A stretch of 50,794 nucleotides of DNA from Verrucomicrobiota bacterium (GCA_021772615.1 JAJFLQ010000028.1:1-50794), one strand, 5' to 3'; numbered from the stretch's first letter, positions 1 to 10,467 are shown. Notes: generated by a model from the sequence alone, not told the origin. Translations and numbers: made by a program.

Positions 1-3000
1 TGCAATATCTGGATGCGATCGGCACGCGTGATCATCTGAATGTCGGCCAGACGGATGTTGGGTTTTGCCAGAATCTCTCTCAGGATCTGCACGTAGTGCC
101 CGGCAATCCGATGGATCGTCTGCCTCGTGTAAAGTGCGACGGCATATTCAAATGAGAGTTTGAGACCGCTGTTGGTGCTCTGCGCCTCGAGCGTCAGGTC
201 GAATTGGGAAACCTTGTGGGCGAAGTCCTGCGGTGTAACGTCGAGCCCGGTCAACGTAAGATCGGACTCGCGAATGTTGTTGTGTACAAACATGGTGTCG
301 AATATCGGATTACGGCTAAGGTCGCGCGGAAGGGCCAAACGTTCGACCAGGGACTCGAATGGGTATTCCTGATTTTCAAAGGCTTCCAACGTGTGATCCC
401 GCACGGCCTCGAGCAGTTCATCGAATCGCATCTCAAGATCGAGATGAAACCGTAGGGCCAGGGTCGACACAAACATGCCCATTATCGATTCGAGTTCGGC
501 CTGTGGCCGTCCCGATGCGACCGTGCCAACGACAATGTCCGTCTCCTGACTGTACTGTGACAGTAGATAGACGTACGCGGAGAGGAGAGTCATATACAAC
601 GTTGCGCCGTGTTGTGCCGCGAGCGACTCCAGGCCGGAGCACTCGTCGTCGGAAAGAACATAACTCACCACGTCGCCGGCGTAGTCGCGAATCGGCGGCC
701 GCGTAAAATCGGTCATCAAGTTCAACGCGGTGATCTCGCCCTCAAATCGCTTGAGCCAGTAGGCTTCCTGGGCACGAAACCGGTCGTGCCCCTGGCCCCT
801 GTTCTGCCACACGGCATAGTCGCGATATTGCAGTGTCAGCGGTGCCAGTGGTTCTTCGTCATACAACGACCGCAGGTCGTCGAACATGATTTCGATCGAG
901 ATGCCGTCGACCACGATGTGGTGCGAATCGATCAACAACACATTTACCCGAGGCGCTAAACTGACCAGCGTAACCCGCAGGATCGGCGCGGTACCGAGAT
1001 CGAACGGCCGAATACCCGTTGCCTTGATGTCGACCAGCTCGATGTCATTCGCACTGAGCCGTTCGATCTCGATCCGCGCCTCCGGCAAAACAACACGCAC
1101 CGGTTTGCCGTCGATCATTCGAAATGCCGTGCGAAGCGCATCATGCCGCTGTACGAGGCACTGAAAAGCGCGCTCGAGGCGCGGAATGTTCAACACCCCC
1201 TCGATTCGGAATGCGAGGGGCATATTGTACGACAGATCGTCGGCGTTGAACTGATAGAGGACAAACAGACGTTTTTCGGCGGACGATAACGGGTAATGCT
1301 CCATCTTTGCGATCGGCGTGAGGGCATGGTAGACGGCATGTTCCCTGCCATCGATGAGTGCTGCCAGGTTTTCGATTGTCGGGTGCTGGAAAATATCGCT
1401 CAATGTGAGACGCGTATCGAAATCGCGGTGCACATGCGCGATGAATCGGATTGCCAGCAGTGAGTGCCCGCCCAGCTCAAAGAAATTGGATGTCCGGCCG
1501 ATGCGCTCCGGCTCGGCGCCGAGTATCTCTGCCCAGATTGCCGCAAGTTGAATCTGAGCCGGGGTCTCCGGCGGGCGCCATGCAGACGTGTCGTCGACGT
1601 AGGCAGTCGGATCCGGCAGAGCCCGCCGATCGACTTTTCCGTTTGGCGTCAGCGGAAGCTGGTCGATCGCGATTACGACGGCGGGCACCATATATGGCGG
1701 CAGTTCGCTGCTCAGCCTGTTTTTCAGTTCGGTCACAACGCTTTCGTCGGTGACAATGACATAGCCGCAGAGCATGTGATCGCCGCGACCGTCGTCATGA
1801 TTGATAACCACCGCGTCGACGACGTCGTCAAACAGGCGAAGCGCCGCCTCGATTTCGCCCAGCTCAATGCGATGGCCGCGAATCTTGACCTGAAAATCCA
1901 GTCTGCCCATAAATGCGACGGCGCCGTCGGAAAGCCATCGGGCGAGATCCCCCGTACGATAAATCCTGGCGCTTGTGGCGTACGGATTCGGAATAAACCG
2001 CTCGGCGGACAGGTCCGGACGGTTCAGGTAGCCACGCGCCAAACCATCGCCTGCAATGCACAACTCGCCAGGCAGGCCGACCGGCGACAGACGAATCCTC
2101 GAATCCAATATCTGCACCTGAGTATTGCCCACCGGCTGACCGATCGAGTCCGACACGTAGTCGCAATCCTGGCATAATGCATCGACAGTGGCCTCTGTCG
2201 GACCGTAATGATTGAACAATCTGTAACCGAGATCCAACGCCCGATTCTTCAGATCGCTTTCGAGCTTTTCGCCGCCGCAGATAACCGTGTCAAGACACGC
2301 GACCCGATCGTCCTCCGCAATCAACAGTTCACGCAGTGTAACCGGCACAAACTGCGCCAGAGATATGTAATGGCGGCGCAGGAACGAACGAAAACGATAC
2401 GGATCGAGCAACTCACCTTTATCGCCGATCACAAGCGTCCCGTTTTGAAGGAGTGTGCCGAGAATTTCCTCGACGGAAACATCAAAGGAGAAATTCGTCA
2501 TCTGTAACGCGTTGCACTCCGGACCGACATGGTACTTCGAACTGAACCAAGTCAGGATGTTCACCGCATTCCTGTGCGTGATCATCACACCTTTCGGTTT
2601 TCCGGTAGAACCAGAGGTATAGATGATATAGGCCAGATTCTGCGGACCGTGCAGGCGCGACGGCCCATGAGACGGGACGTAGTTTGCCGGATCATCGATG
2701 TCGACAACAACGCCTCCATATCCCACGTCTGAGCGCAGGTGCTGCTGGCTGATCAAGACCTTTGCGCCACTGTCATCGATGATGTAACGGATGCGGTCCG
2801 GGGGATAGTCCGGATCAACCGGAACGTAGGCGCCGCCGGCCTTCAGCACCGCCAGGATGGCGACACACATCTCGGGCGAACGCTCGATCAAAATTGCCAC
2901 CGAGGTCTCCGCTGTCACGCCAAGATCGCGGAGATGCCGTGCAAGGCGACCGGCCCGCTCATTAACCTTGCAATAGGTGATTGACGAATGCCGATATCTA

Positions 3001-6000
3001 AGCGCCGCGTGGTCCGGCGTGCGCGCGACTGCCAGCTCAAACAGTCCGTCAAGCGTGCCATCATCGGCGTAGGGACTGGGCGGAGGCGTAAACTGTTTCA
3101 ATACCAGCGCGCACTCGTCGTCGGACATGAGCCGGATATCGCCAAGAACCGTATCGGGAGCGAGCATCAACCGTTCGGCCAGGCGGACGAATGAGTCCGC
3201 GAACCGCTCGATCGTCGACCGCAGAAACAGGCTTGTGGCATATTCGAATGTCAAGCGTAGTCCCTGCGCGGCAGCAAGGACCTCAAGCGTGATATCAAAC
3301 TGTGAGGTGCTCACGGGAAATGACCGCGGCGAGACCTCAAGGCCGTCGAGCGCAAAACCGTTCTCGCCGGTATTTTCGAGTACAAACATTGTATCAAACA
3401 GCGGGTTGCGGCTGGGGTCGCGGTGTTTAACAACTTTTTCAACCAGAAAATCAAACGGATAATGCTGGTTATCGAACGCATCCAGACAGTAACTACGCAT
3501 TGATTCGAGCAGGTCGGTGAACGTTTGGTCCGATTGCAGCTGCACCCGCAGCGCCAAGGTGTTGACAAACATCCCGACGATGTCGTCGAGCGCGCTGTCC
3601 GGTCGCCCCGCGGCGACAGTGCCAACGACGAGATCGCTCTGGCGGCTGTAGCGTCCCAATAGTATCACGTAGATAGTGAACAAGGTGATGTAAAGGGTCG
3701 ATTGTTTTTCGGCGCTGAACGCTTCGAGCTTACCCGCCAGCTCGCGCCCGGTCTTGACCACAACACGGTCACCGGCTGAACTACGAATCGCAGGTCGGGG
3801 AAAGTCGGTCGGCAGGTTGAGAAGCGGAAGTGACGCGGCGCCATCAAACTGTTGCAGCCAGAATGCCTGGGTCCGTGCGAATGCCGCGGTGGCATACTGC
3901 GATGCGACCCAGGCCGAGTAGTCACGAAACTGCAGAGGCAGGGGTTCCAGCATGGCGCCGTTGTAGCACGCAGCAAAATCCCTGAGAATGATATCAATGG
4001 ACACACCGTCGGCAACGATATGATGCATGTCGATGAGAATAAGGTGCCGCGCCGCTGAAAACGTTGCGATCGTCATCCGCGCAACCGGTCCTTTTTCAAG
4101 ATCGAACGAACGCACGAATGCGGAGATTATCGATTCCAGCTCTGCCTCGGGCGCGGTGATGCGACGAATATGGAATGGCAGTTTATCGTGGAACTTTTTC
4201 ACCGGCTGGCCGTCGACCACCTCGAAATACGCACGCAGGGATTCATGACGGTCGAGCAACGCCTGAACGGCAAAACCGAGTCGGTCGAAGTCGGGTACGC
4301 CGTTGACAAAAAAGGCCAACGGCAGGTTGTATGACGTGTCCGCGATATCCATCTCATACAGCACGAATTGCCGATTCTCGGCGGGCGTGAGCTGATAAAA
4401 GGGACGGTGTGCCGTCGGCACCGGCCGACTGTATGCCTCCTCGGCCTGGGCATGATCGATGCGCGCGGCCTGGCGGCGTATCGTTCGATCTTCGAACAGG
4501 GTCCTCAGCGTCAACCGTACGTCGAATTCGCAGTGTACGCGGGACAGCAGCCGCCCGGCCAACAGGGAATGCCCGCCAAGATCGAAGAAGCTGTGCTCGG
4601 TGCCGACGACCTTCGCATTTACACCCAGAATCGACGCCCAAATCGCGAAGAGCCTGCGTTCCGTATCCGTCTCTGGCTCGCGCCGTGGCGTACTGGTTCC
4701 GATAAGCCCAAGTGGTTCCGGCAATGCGTTGCGGTCGATCTTGCGATTCGGCGTCAACGGTAGCTCGCCCAACCGCACGAAGTAGGAGGGCACCATATAA
4801 TCCGGCAGCGACTCGAGCAGAAACGCACGTAGTGCCGCAGAAGACGCCGGTGAGTCGGAAATGTAGTAGGCGCAAAGATACCGGCTTCCGTCCGGCGCTT
4901 CGCGATCAACAACGGCATTCTCAAGTATCGAATCGTACGCGAGCAGACGACTTTCGATTTCGCCGAGTTCGATGCGGTAGCCTCGAATCTTTACCTGATG
5001 GTCAATGCGCCCCAGACACTCAAGGTTACCGTCGTGTCGCCACCGTGCCAGGTCGCCGGTACGGTAGATCTTCGCACCGGGTTTGAACGGATGATCAATA
5101 AATTTTTCGGCCGTGAGTTCCGGTCGATTCAGGTAGCCGCGGGCCAGGCCGTCTCCGGCAATCAACAATTCGCCGGTCACCCCTGGTGGAACCGGCCGCA
5201 TGTGACTGTCCAACACCAGGACCTCGGTATTTGCGATCGGCTTGCCAACGGTGATATCACCATCGACAATCCGGGAGACCGTAGACCATACGGTGGTCTC
5301 CGTCGGCCCGTACATATTCCACAATTCGCTGCAGCGGGGCAGAAGTTCCAGTGCAAGGCCCGGTTTCATCGGTTCGCCGCCGCACAGTATCTTCATGTGC
5401 TTCGCTCCTTGCCAGCCGGCATCGAGCAACAGCCGCCACGTTGCCGGCGTCGCCTGCATGAGTGTGATACCTCGGGTTTCAATGCGTTCGATCAACGCGT
5501 CGCCGTCAAGACATTGGTCTCGACTGGCCACGACGACCGTAGCGCCGCGGATCAGCGGCAGGAAGATTTCAAGCACGTGGATATCGAACGACAGGGTCGT
5601 GACCGACAACAACAGGTCCGACTTGCAAAGCCCCGGGGCCACGGCCATGGACCACAAAAAGTTCACCGCATTAATATGCTGAATCTGCACACCCTTGGGC
5701 TTGCCGGTCGAACCGGAGGTATAGATAACATAGGCGAGATCGTCGGGTGCGCTTACCGGCTGAAGCGGTTTCGAGTCTTGGTCAAAATTCGACTCATCCT
5801 GAAGGTCGATCACAATACCGTCGAAGTCCACGGCATCCCGGAGTTGACGTTGCGTGAGTAGTATTCCGGCGCCACTGTCTTCGAGCATATAGGCAATCCG
5901 GTCCGCCGGGAAGCCGGGGTCGAGCGGCAAGTACGCACCGCCGGCTTTCAGGATCCCGAGTAAGCCGACGACCATGTCGGTCGACCGCTCCGTCATCAAT

Positions 6001-6860
6001 CCGACGATGTCATCGGGTTTCACACCACGATTGCGCAGCGTTCGCGCCAGGCTGTTCGATTGCTCATCCAGAACGGCGTACGGCATCTCAAGATCACCGC
6101 AGACCAAAGCGATGCTTTCCGGTCGGTCCTGCGCTTGCTGTTCGAACAACGTGTGAAGCACGACGTCACGCGGGTAGTCGACTGCGGTATCGTTGAACGC
6201 GGTGAGGACCTGGTATTCCTCCTCGGGCGTGATCATGCGAATTCCACTGATGCGGATGCCGGGTCGACTTGAGATCTCGTCGAGTACCTGAAAGAAATGC
6301 GCGGCAAAGGTGCGAATGCGATCCTCTGCGAACCGGTCTCCGGCGTAACGAAAATTCAGAGTAACAACGCCCGGAGACTGTTCGACATGCAAAGCGAGAT
6401 CGGCATCGAGATCGTCCGGAATAGCGGGAAGCGTCGAATGGCAGTAATAGCAGTTCGGTGTATCAAGGGATTGCGACACGGCGGCCGAGTCAGCCATATC
6501 ATGTTCCGCCAGGCACGACACCGCCGCGGCGAGCGCTGCGATGTCGGGATCGTTTTCCAGTTCGAATAGAACCGCAGCGTCACGTAGCGTGTTCAAGACG
6601 CCAATCGGAACGCTGTAGCGCCCGCTGTGGCGCGACAGCAGAATACCAAATGCAATCAGGAATAGATCGTCGTCACCGACATGCAGCGAATCTGCAACAC
6701 TGTTGCGGCGCCGACAGGCTCCGTCGGGAACGGAAAATGAGAGCCGCATGAGACGCGCCTGACTTGATACCTTGAAACGCGCGTTGTCACCAAAATTCAG
6801 GTGCGGTATGCCGTCGTCAGGACACCAGGTGCGAGCGACATTATCGGTGACTTCACGCAT
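1..6860 (-). CDS. Non-ribosomal peptide synthetase, 5' part (C*-A-T-C-A-T-C...), runs off left edge
   Basis: The frame is open from the ATG at 6860 to position 1 (about 2286 residues, no stop), so the protein is incomplete at its C-terminus. It assembles a peptide by thiotemplate condensation in the cytoplasm. Domains in order: a degenerate C-terminal half of a condensation domain (residues 1 to about 210, no HHxxxDG); A1 (core motif SGSTGKPKG at 382-390); T1 (GGHSL, phosphopantetheine Ser 765); C1 (HHIVADG at 946-952); A2 (SGSTGKPKG at 1416-1424); T2 (Ser 1800); C2 (HHIVVDG at 1980-1986). The visible part stops in the linker to a third module. The specificity code read by eye is D-I-L-Q-L-G-M-V-W-K for A1, close to the classical glycine code, and D-V-E-Q-I-G-H-V-D-K for A2, a polar pocket I cannot assign. 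The start is backed by GGGAGG at 6867-6872. It follows the cyclic-nucleotide-binding gene by 15 nt and is probably its operon partner. Confidence 0.95.
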   Translation of the reverse strand, partial: MREVTDNVARTWCPDDGIPHLNFGDNARFKVSSQARLMRLSFSVPDGACRRRNSVADSLHVGDDDLFLIAFGILLSRHSGRYSVPIGVLNTLRDAAVLFELENDPDIAALAAAVSCLAEHDMADSAAVSQSLDTPNCYYCHSTLPAIPDDLDADLALHVEQSPGVVTLNFRYAGDRFAEDRIRTFAAHFFQVLDEISSRPGIRISGIRMITPEEEYQVLTAFNDTAVDYPRDVVLHTLFEQQAQDRPESIALVCGDLEMPYAVLDEQSNSLARTLRNRGVKPDDIVGLMTERSTDMVVGLLGILKAGGAYLPLDPGFPADRIAYMLEDSGAGILLTQRQLRDAVDFDGIVIDLQDESNFDQDSKPLQPVSAPDDLAYVIYTSGSTGKPKGVQIQHINAVNFLWSMAVAPGLCKSDLLLSVTTLSFDIHVLEIFLPLIRGATVVVASRDQCLDGDALIERIETRGITLMQATPATWRLLLDAGWQGAKHMKILCGGEPMKPGLALELLPRCSELWNMYGPTETTVWSTVSRIVDGDITVGKPIANTEVLVLDSHMRPVPPGVTGELLIAGDGLARGYLNRPELTAEKFIDHPFKPGAKIYRTGDLARWRHDGNLECLGRIDHQVKIRGYRIELGEIESRLLAYDSILENAVVDREAPDGSRYLCAYYISDSPASSAALRAFLLESLPDYMVPSYFVRLGELPLTPNRKIDRNALPEPLGLIGTSTPRREPETDTERRLFAIWASILGVNAKVVGTEHSFFDLGGHSLLAGRLLSRVHCEFDVRLTLRTLFEDRTIRRQAARIDHAQAEEAYSRPVPTAHRPFYQLTPAENRQFVLYEMDIADTSYNLPLAFFVNGVPDFDRLGFAVQALLDRHESLRAYFEVVDGQPVKKFHDKLPFHIRRITAPEAELESIISAFVRSFDLEKGPVARMTIATFSAARHLILIDMHHIVADGVSIDIILRDFAACYNGAMLEPLPLQFRDYSAWVASQYATAAFARTQAFWLQQFDGAASLPLLNLPTDFPRPAIRSSAGDRVVVKTGRELAGKLEAFSAEKQSTLYITLFTIYVILLGRYSRQSDLVVGTVAAGRPDSALDDIVGMFVNTLALRVQLQSDQTFTDLLESMRSYCLDAFDNQHYPFDFLVEKVVKHRDPSRNPLFDTMFVLENTGENGFALDGLEVSPRSFPVSTSQFDITLEVLAAAQGLRLTFEYATSLFLRSTIERFADSFVRLAERLMLAPDTVLGDIRLMSDDECALVLKQFTPPPSPYADDGTLDGLFELAVARTPDHAALRYRHSSITYCKVNERAGRLARHLRDLGVTAETSVAILIERSPEMCVAILAVLKAGGAYVPVDPDYPPDRIRYIIDDSGAKVLISQQHLRSDVGYGGVVVDIDDPANYVPSHGPSRLHGPQNLAYIIYTSGSTGKPKGVMITHRNAVNILTWFSSKYHVGPECNALQMTNFSFDVSVEEILGTLLQNGTLVIGDKGELLDPYRFRSFLRRHYISLAQFVPVTLRELLIAEDDRVACLDTVICGGEKLESDLKNRALDLGYRLFNHYGPTEATVDALCQDCDYVSDSIGQPVGNTQVQILDSRIRLSPVGLPGELCIAGDGLARGYLNRPDLSAERFIPNPYATSARIYRTGDLARWLSDGAVAFMGRLDFQVKIRGHRIELGEIEAALRLFDDVVDAVVINHDDGRGDHMLCGYVIVTDESVVTELKNRLSSELPPYMVPAVVIAIDQLPLTPNGKVDRRALPDPTAYVDDTSAWRPPETPAQIQLAAIWAEILGAEPERIGRTSNFFELGGHSLLAIRFIAHVHRDFDTRLTLSDIFQHPTIENLAALIDGREHAVYHALTPIAKMEHYPLSSAEKRLFVLYQFNADDLSYNMPLAFRIEGVLNIPRLERAFQCLVQRHDALRTAFRMIDGKPVRVVLPEARIEIERLSANDIELVDIKATGIRPFDLGTAPILRVTLVSLAPRVNVLLIDSHHIVVDGISIEIMFDDLRSLYDEEPLAPLTLQYRDYAVWQNRGQGHDRFRAQEAYWLKRFEGEITALNLMTDFTRPPIRDYAGDVVSYVLSDDECSGLESLAAQHGATLYMTLLSAYVYLLSQYSQETDIVVGTVASGRPQAELESIMGMFVSTLALRFHLDLEMRFDELLEAVRDHTLEAFENQEYPFESLVERLALPRDLSRNPIFDTMFVHNNIRESDLTLTGLDVTPQDFAHKVSQFDLTLEAQSTNSGLKLSFEYAVALYTRQTIHRIAGHYVQILREILAKPNIRLADIQMITRADRIQIL

Positions 6861-6875
6861 TGCTGACCTCCCGGT

Positions 6876-7292
6876 TTAGTTCTTCAGACGATGCCGTATA
6901 CGGTCGCACAGCACGTGGATGATCGCTTGAGCAACCTCGATATGTTCGGTCATCAACTCGTACAAAGGCTCTTCATCGATCTCGAACAGCAGCGAATCTT
7001 GCACGGCGGTAATCGACGCTGTTCGCGGCTCCGGGTCGAGGGCTGCAAGTTCTCCGAAGACTTCGCGCTCGTCGAGCACGGCGATTTCCGCGCCGCCTTT
7101 GTGAACGCGCAATTTACCGTTCACAACGATGTACATCGACGTACCGATCTCGCCCTCAGTGATTATTTCGTCGCCTGCTTTAGCCTCGATCTCTTTCACG
7201 CGATACGACAATTCGGCCAGAGCGTCATCTGGAATATCTGAGAATATTTTTACCGTCTTTAGTATGATAACCTTTTCTATCGTCATCAACAT
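6876..7292 (-). CDS. Stand-alone cyclic nucleotide-binding (CAP_ED) domain protein
   Basis: This 138-residue protein is essentially one cNMP-binding beta-roll. It shows the family pattern of a Gly-rich turn (GEIGTSMYIVVNGKLRV, about residues 47-63), a phosphate-binding-cassette-like FGELAALDPEPRTASI stretch (about 88-103) and the C-terminal helix. There is no DNA-binding helix-turn-helix, so it is not a CRP/FNR transcription factor; a role as a regulatory subunit or partner protein is inference. It lies 67 nt downstream of the MFS-HEAT gene and 15 nt upstream of the NRPS gene on the same strand. Proteins in which an MFS-HEAT region and a cNMP domain are fused exist to my knowledge, so it may act on its upstream neighbour. 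A GGAG sits about 10 nt before the ATG at 7292. Confidence 0.9.
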   Translation of the reverse strand: MLMTIEKVIILKTVKIFSDIPDDALAELSYRVKEIEAKAGDEIITEGEIGTSMYIVVNGKLRVHKGGAEIAVLDEREVFGELAALDPEPRTASITAVQDSLLFEIDEEPLYELMTEHIEVAQAIIHVLCDRIRHRLKN

Positions 7293-7359
7293 GATCGTTT
7301 GTCTCCGGTCTGGTTCGGCCGACGTTGCGGGGATTCACGATGGCGGCCGAGTTGAATCA

Positions 7360-10300
7360 TCAGTTGTCGTCAATAATATAGGTGGCTACGTCGACGAGGT
7401 GCACTGATTCGTCGTGCATCAAGTCCTTGAGATGCTCCTGGAGATCGTCCGGCTCCAGATTACGCAACGTCCACATCGCCGTTTCCCGCACCATTGACGA
7501 ATTGTTAACGGACAGTCGTTGCAACACGGCCTTCTGATACTTTCGTTTCGGAAACTGCGCCATGACATAGAGGGCACAGCACACCGTCCACGAGGATACC
7601 CAGGTTTCATCACGATCGACAATATCCATCAGGCGATCATCGATTCCGAGGCGGGTCTGGGGAAAGTGAGGGTTGAGTTTCCGCAATCTCTGATCGGCAT
7701 CAACATTTTCAAGCAACGGAAAGACCATCTCCTTGAGATCCTGCGATATGACATTTTCGATCACCTCCAGGGCCGTCGATTTCTTTTCGGTATTCTTGTT
7801 AAACAGATGATTCTTCGCATTCAAAATCGCATGTGCGGAAAAGATAAAGGACAGCAGGTACAGGATGCGTTCGACATTACGTTTTGCCTCGATCTCAAGC
7901 GCTCGGATGAGCAGCAATATCGCCGTGTCGTCCGTAATTGCCTGCGTTCGCGGTTTGGCCGTAACCGCTTCGGACACCTCTTCTTTTATCAGGCCGATAA
8001 TACGCTCTATGCGTTTGTCGGCCTGGTGCGGCTCGCCGTCAAAACCGCATTGTTTCAATGCCTGCGCAACGACGCTGCGAACATCGTCATCCGGAAAGTG
8101 ATCGTCCACCTTTTGGCTCACCGACGACTTCGCAGACGCCGACAGCTTCGAAATCGCACGCTTGCTCGACAAGTCCGCCTGGCAGGCAATCGCCCAAGCC
8201 GCATCATTGACCTCATCTTTGATCAACTGAATGACGGTGTCGCGCTCTGTGGTGCGCGCACGATACCCACATGACACCAGTCCGTGAAGTATCGTATGGC
8301 GCACCGATTCGCGCTCGTAGCCAATACGCTTCTTCAGCACGTCAACAGCCTCATCTCCACCGATTCTTCCGACGATATACATCAGCCTCGACTGGATTTC
8401 ACCGGCCTGCGGCCGGTCGAATATCTCGTCGAGTTCGGTGATCGCGGTCGCACCGAACTCGATCAGACTGTGGGTGGCGGTGGCGCGAATCTCCGTCCTC
8501 TTAAGGGCAAGAATCAGTTGTGGCACGAGCCGCCGATTTTTCAATTTCCCGGCCGTTACCAATGCCGCTTTTCGAACGTCTATGTCCCTGTCGTTCAACA
8601 ACTTCAATAACGGTCGATAGAAACTGGAAATGCCAATCTCACCGAATAATCGTGCCGCGAATGCCCGTTCCGAGGCAGATTCCGACTGCACCAGCCGCAC
8701 CAGCGTCTCGCCTGCAGTCATCACACCCTCGATGCCCCCGCTGCGAATCAGACCGACAAGGGCGCCGGTTCTTACATCGTGATCGTCGTACTCCAGATAT
8801 GGAGAAATGCGGTCGATCGTATCCGCTTCTTCATCGGCGAGGGACGCGAGCGCTCGAAGCGACTCGCCGAGCACTTCGGGCGATTCTTCTGTTTCAATCA
8901 GTTTCCTGACATAGACGAGAGCCTGACTGTGACCGCCCATTTCGAGCTTCCGCAACACTTCGCGACGTATCTTGGGAGACGGATGACTCAATAATTTCAC
9001 ATAGACATCGAACAACTTATCGTATTCGACCTGTTCGAGCAGATCAATACAGTAGAACACTTCTCCAGGATGATTGCTCTCGAGACCGCGCATCATGATC
9101 GACAACGTCGAATTGTCCTGGAGATTGAGCGAACTGAGATCCAGCTGACGCGAGGTCAACGCGTCGGTGAGCTTCGCGGTATACTCCTTCCGTATCATCA
9201 CGTTGACGAAAAATCCCGAAATCAGGAAAACCGTCAACAGCCCGTATAACTGAATCGCATTGAAGGCCAGAAAACTGGTCAAGAACCACAGCAGTGCCCC
9301 GACCAGTCCGACCGCGATCGGCCCGACGATGCCATCGACCGCGGCCTTGGCCCAATCGCGCTGCCTGGCGGGCAGGGCTTGGTAGAGGATGAAGAACGCG
9401 GGGCCGCCAATCGTGTTCTCAAGGACCTCGAACATGAGCTTGCCGACCACGATCAACCAGAAGACCGCGGGTATCGTGCCGTAATTCATACCCAAAACGA
9501 TGACAAATGCAGCGCAGATCAAGACAACGACGGAGCCGGATTGCAATCCGGTCAGCAAACCGAACCGGCTGATAAGAAACCCTGAAATGAAGGTCGAGCA
9601 GATAAGCTTGAGGATGCCGTTCAGCGATGCGAAGTGTCCCAGAAAACCGGCAATGACCTTGTCGTCCGTATAGTGGTCGTTGACCATCGTATAGAACGTG
9701 TTGTCCAGAAGAAAAAACTGAAATGTGCTGATAATAACGCCGGCGAACAACAGCAGAATGTAAAAATTCTTGAGGCTACCCCAGAATGATTGTTTTTCCT
9801 GCGTGCCGGCAAGAACAGCCGCCTGATCGTCTCTCTTTTCGGAGTCGACAATGTCGAGCTTTTCAGAATATACGGCGCTCTTGACAAGTACGATGCCAAC
9901 GCAGGCGACAACACCGGCCATTGAAAAATACAACAGCTTGCTGACGTCGATGAATAACAGGATAATGCTTACGGAAAAACCGCCGGTAATCTCGGCAACC
10001 GCCATTCCCGTCGCGATCAAACCGAACAGCCGCTTGCTCTGACGAATATCAAACAGGAATCCGGCGAGCGACCAGAATTCGAGGGTGAGCGTCAGCATCA
10101 GCACCTCGTACCAAACCGGGAGCAGAAAATACAACCACTTCGACTGACTTACATGCAACGCGGCGGTGAGCGAAGCAAGTGCGAGCAGGAGAAACGCGTA
10201 ATTCGCGATGATTCGCTTGCGGACGGAAAGCAAATCCTGCAGCTTCAGGTATAATAATGTGGCAAGGATACCAATGACCGAGATTCCCATGTACACCTTG

Positions 10301-10467
10301 CCAAGGGAATCGGCATTGAATTTGGAGAGAAACAGCGTGTACGCGGCAGTCTTGTAATAGACCGTCGCGACGCCCATGAAAAATGAATGGCACAGGAACA
10401 GCGAAACCAGGCGCCCCTCGCCGGATTCGATATTGAGGGCAGCTCCGATACGTTTTCCAAGAGTCAT
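7360..10467 (-). CDS. MFS/ADP-ATP-translocase-like membrane protein fused to HEAT repeats
   Basis: This is a protein of about 1035 residues. The N-terminal 420 or so residues hold about 12 hydrophobic segments resembling the major facilitator / Npt nucleotide-translocase-like fold. The remainder is soluble and helical, with HEAT/PBS-lyase-like repeats such as PSPKIRREVLRKLEMGG, DIDVRKAALVTAGKL and ESVRHTILHGL. The C-terminus ends in another HEAT-like unit. The function is probably transport across the inner membrane with the HEAT part as a cytoplasmic scaffold; the substrate is unknown. The frame stays open to a TTG at 10506, but I prefer the ATG at 10467, which has AAGG just upstream and leaves a typical short tail before the first membrane span. 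It is the first gene of the minus-strand operon that leads into the NRPS, so export or regulation of the peptide is a reasonable but unproven idea. Confidence 0.85.
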   Translation of the reverse strand: MTLGKRIGAALNIESGEGRLVSLFLCHSFFMGVATVYYKTAAYTLFLSKFNADSLGKVYMGISVIGILATLLYLKLQDLLSVRKRIIANYAFLLLALASLTAALHVSQSKWLYFLLPVWYEVLMLTLTLEFWSLAGFLFDIRQSKRLFGLIATGMAVAEITGGFSVSIILLFIDVSKLLYFSMAGVVACVGIVLVKSAVYSEKLDIVDSEKRDDQAAVLAGTQEKQSFWGSLKNFYILLLFAGVIISTFQFFLLDNTFYTMVNDHYTDDKVIAGFLGHFASLNGILKLICSTFISGFLISRFGLLTGLQSGSVVVLICAAFVIVLGMNYGTIPAVFWLIVVGKLMFEVLENTIGGPAFFILYQALPARQRDWAKAAVDGIVGPIAVGLVGALLWFLTSFLAFNAIQLYGLLTVFLISGFFVNVMIRKEYTAKLTDALTSRQLDLSSLNLQDNSTLSIMMRGLESNHPGEVFYCIDLLEQVEYDKLFDVYVKLLSHPSPKIRREVLRKLEMGGHSQALVYVRKLIETEESPEVLGESLRALASLADEEADTIDRISPYLEYDDHDVRTGALVGLIRSGGIEGVMTAGETLVRLVQSESASERAFAARLFGEIGISSFYRPLLKLLNDRDIDVRKAALVTAGKLKNRRLVPQLILALKRTEIRATATHSLIEFGATAITELDEIFDRPQAGEIQSRLMYIVGRIGGDEAVDVLKKRIGYERESVRHTILHGLVSCGYRARTTERDTVIQLIKDEVNDAAWAIACQADLSSKRAISKLSASAKSSVSQKVDDHFPDDDVRSVVAQALKQCGFDGEPHQADKRIERIIGLIKEEVSEAVTAKPRTQAITDDTAILLLIRALEIEAKRNVERILYLLSFIFSAHAILNAKNHLFNKNTEKKSTALEVIENVISQDLKEMVFPLLENVDADQRLRKLNPHFPQTRLGIDDRLMDIVDRDETWVSSWTVCCALYVMAQFPKRKYQKAVLQRLSVNNSSMVRETAMWTLRNLEPDDLQEHLKDLMHDESVHLVDVATYIIDDN

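Noticed and set aside
6876..7292. CRP/FNR-type transcription regulator
   Set aside because: The protein ends after the cNMP-binding domain and has no helix-turn-helix.
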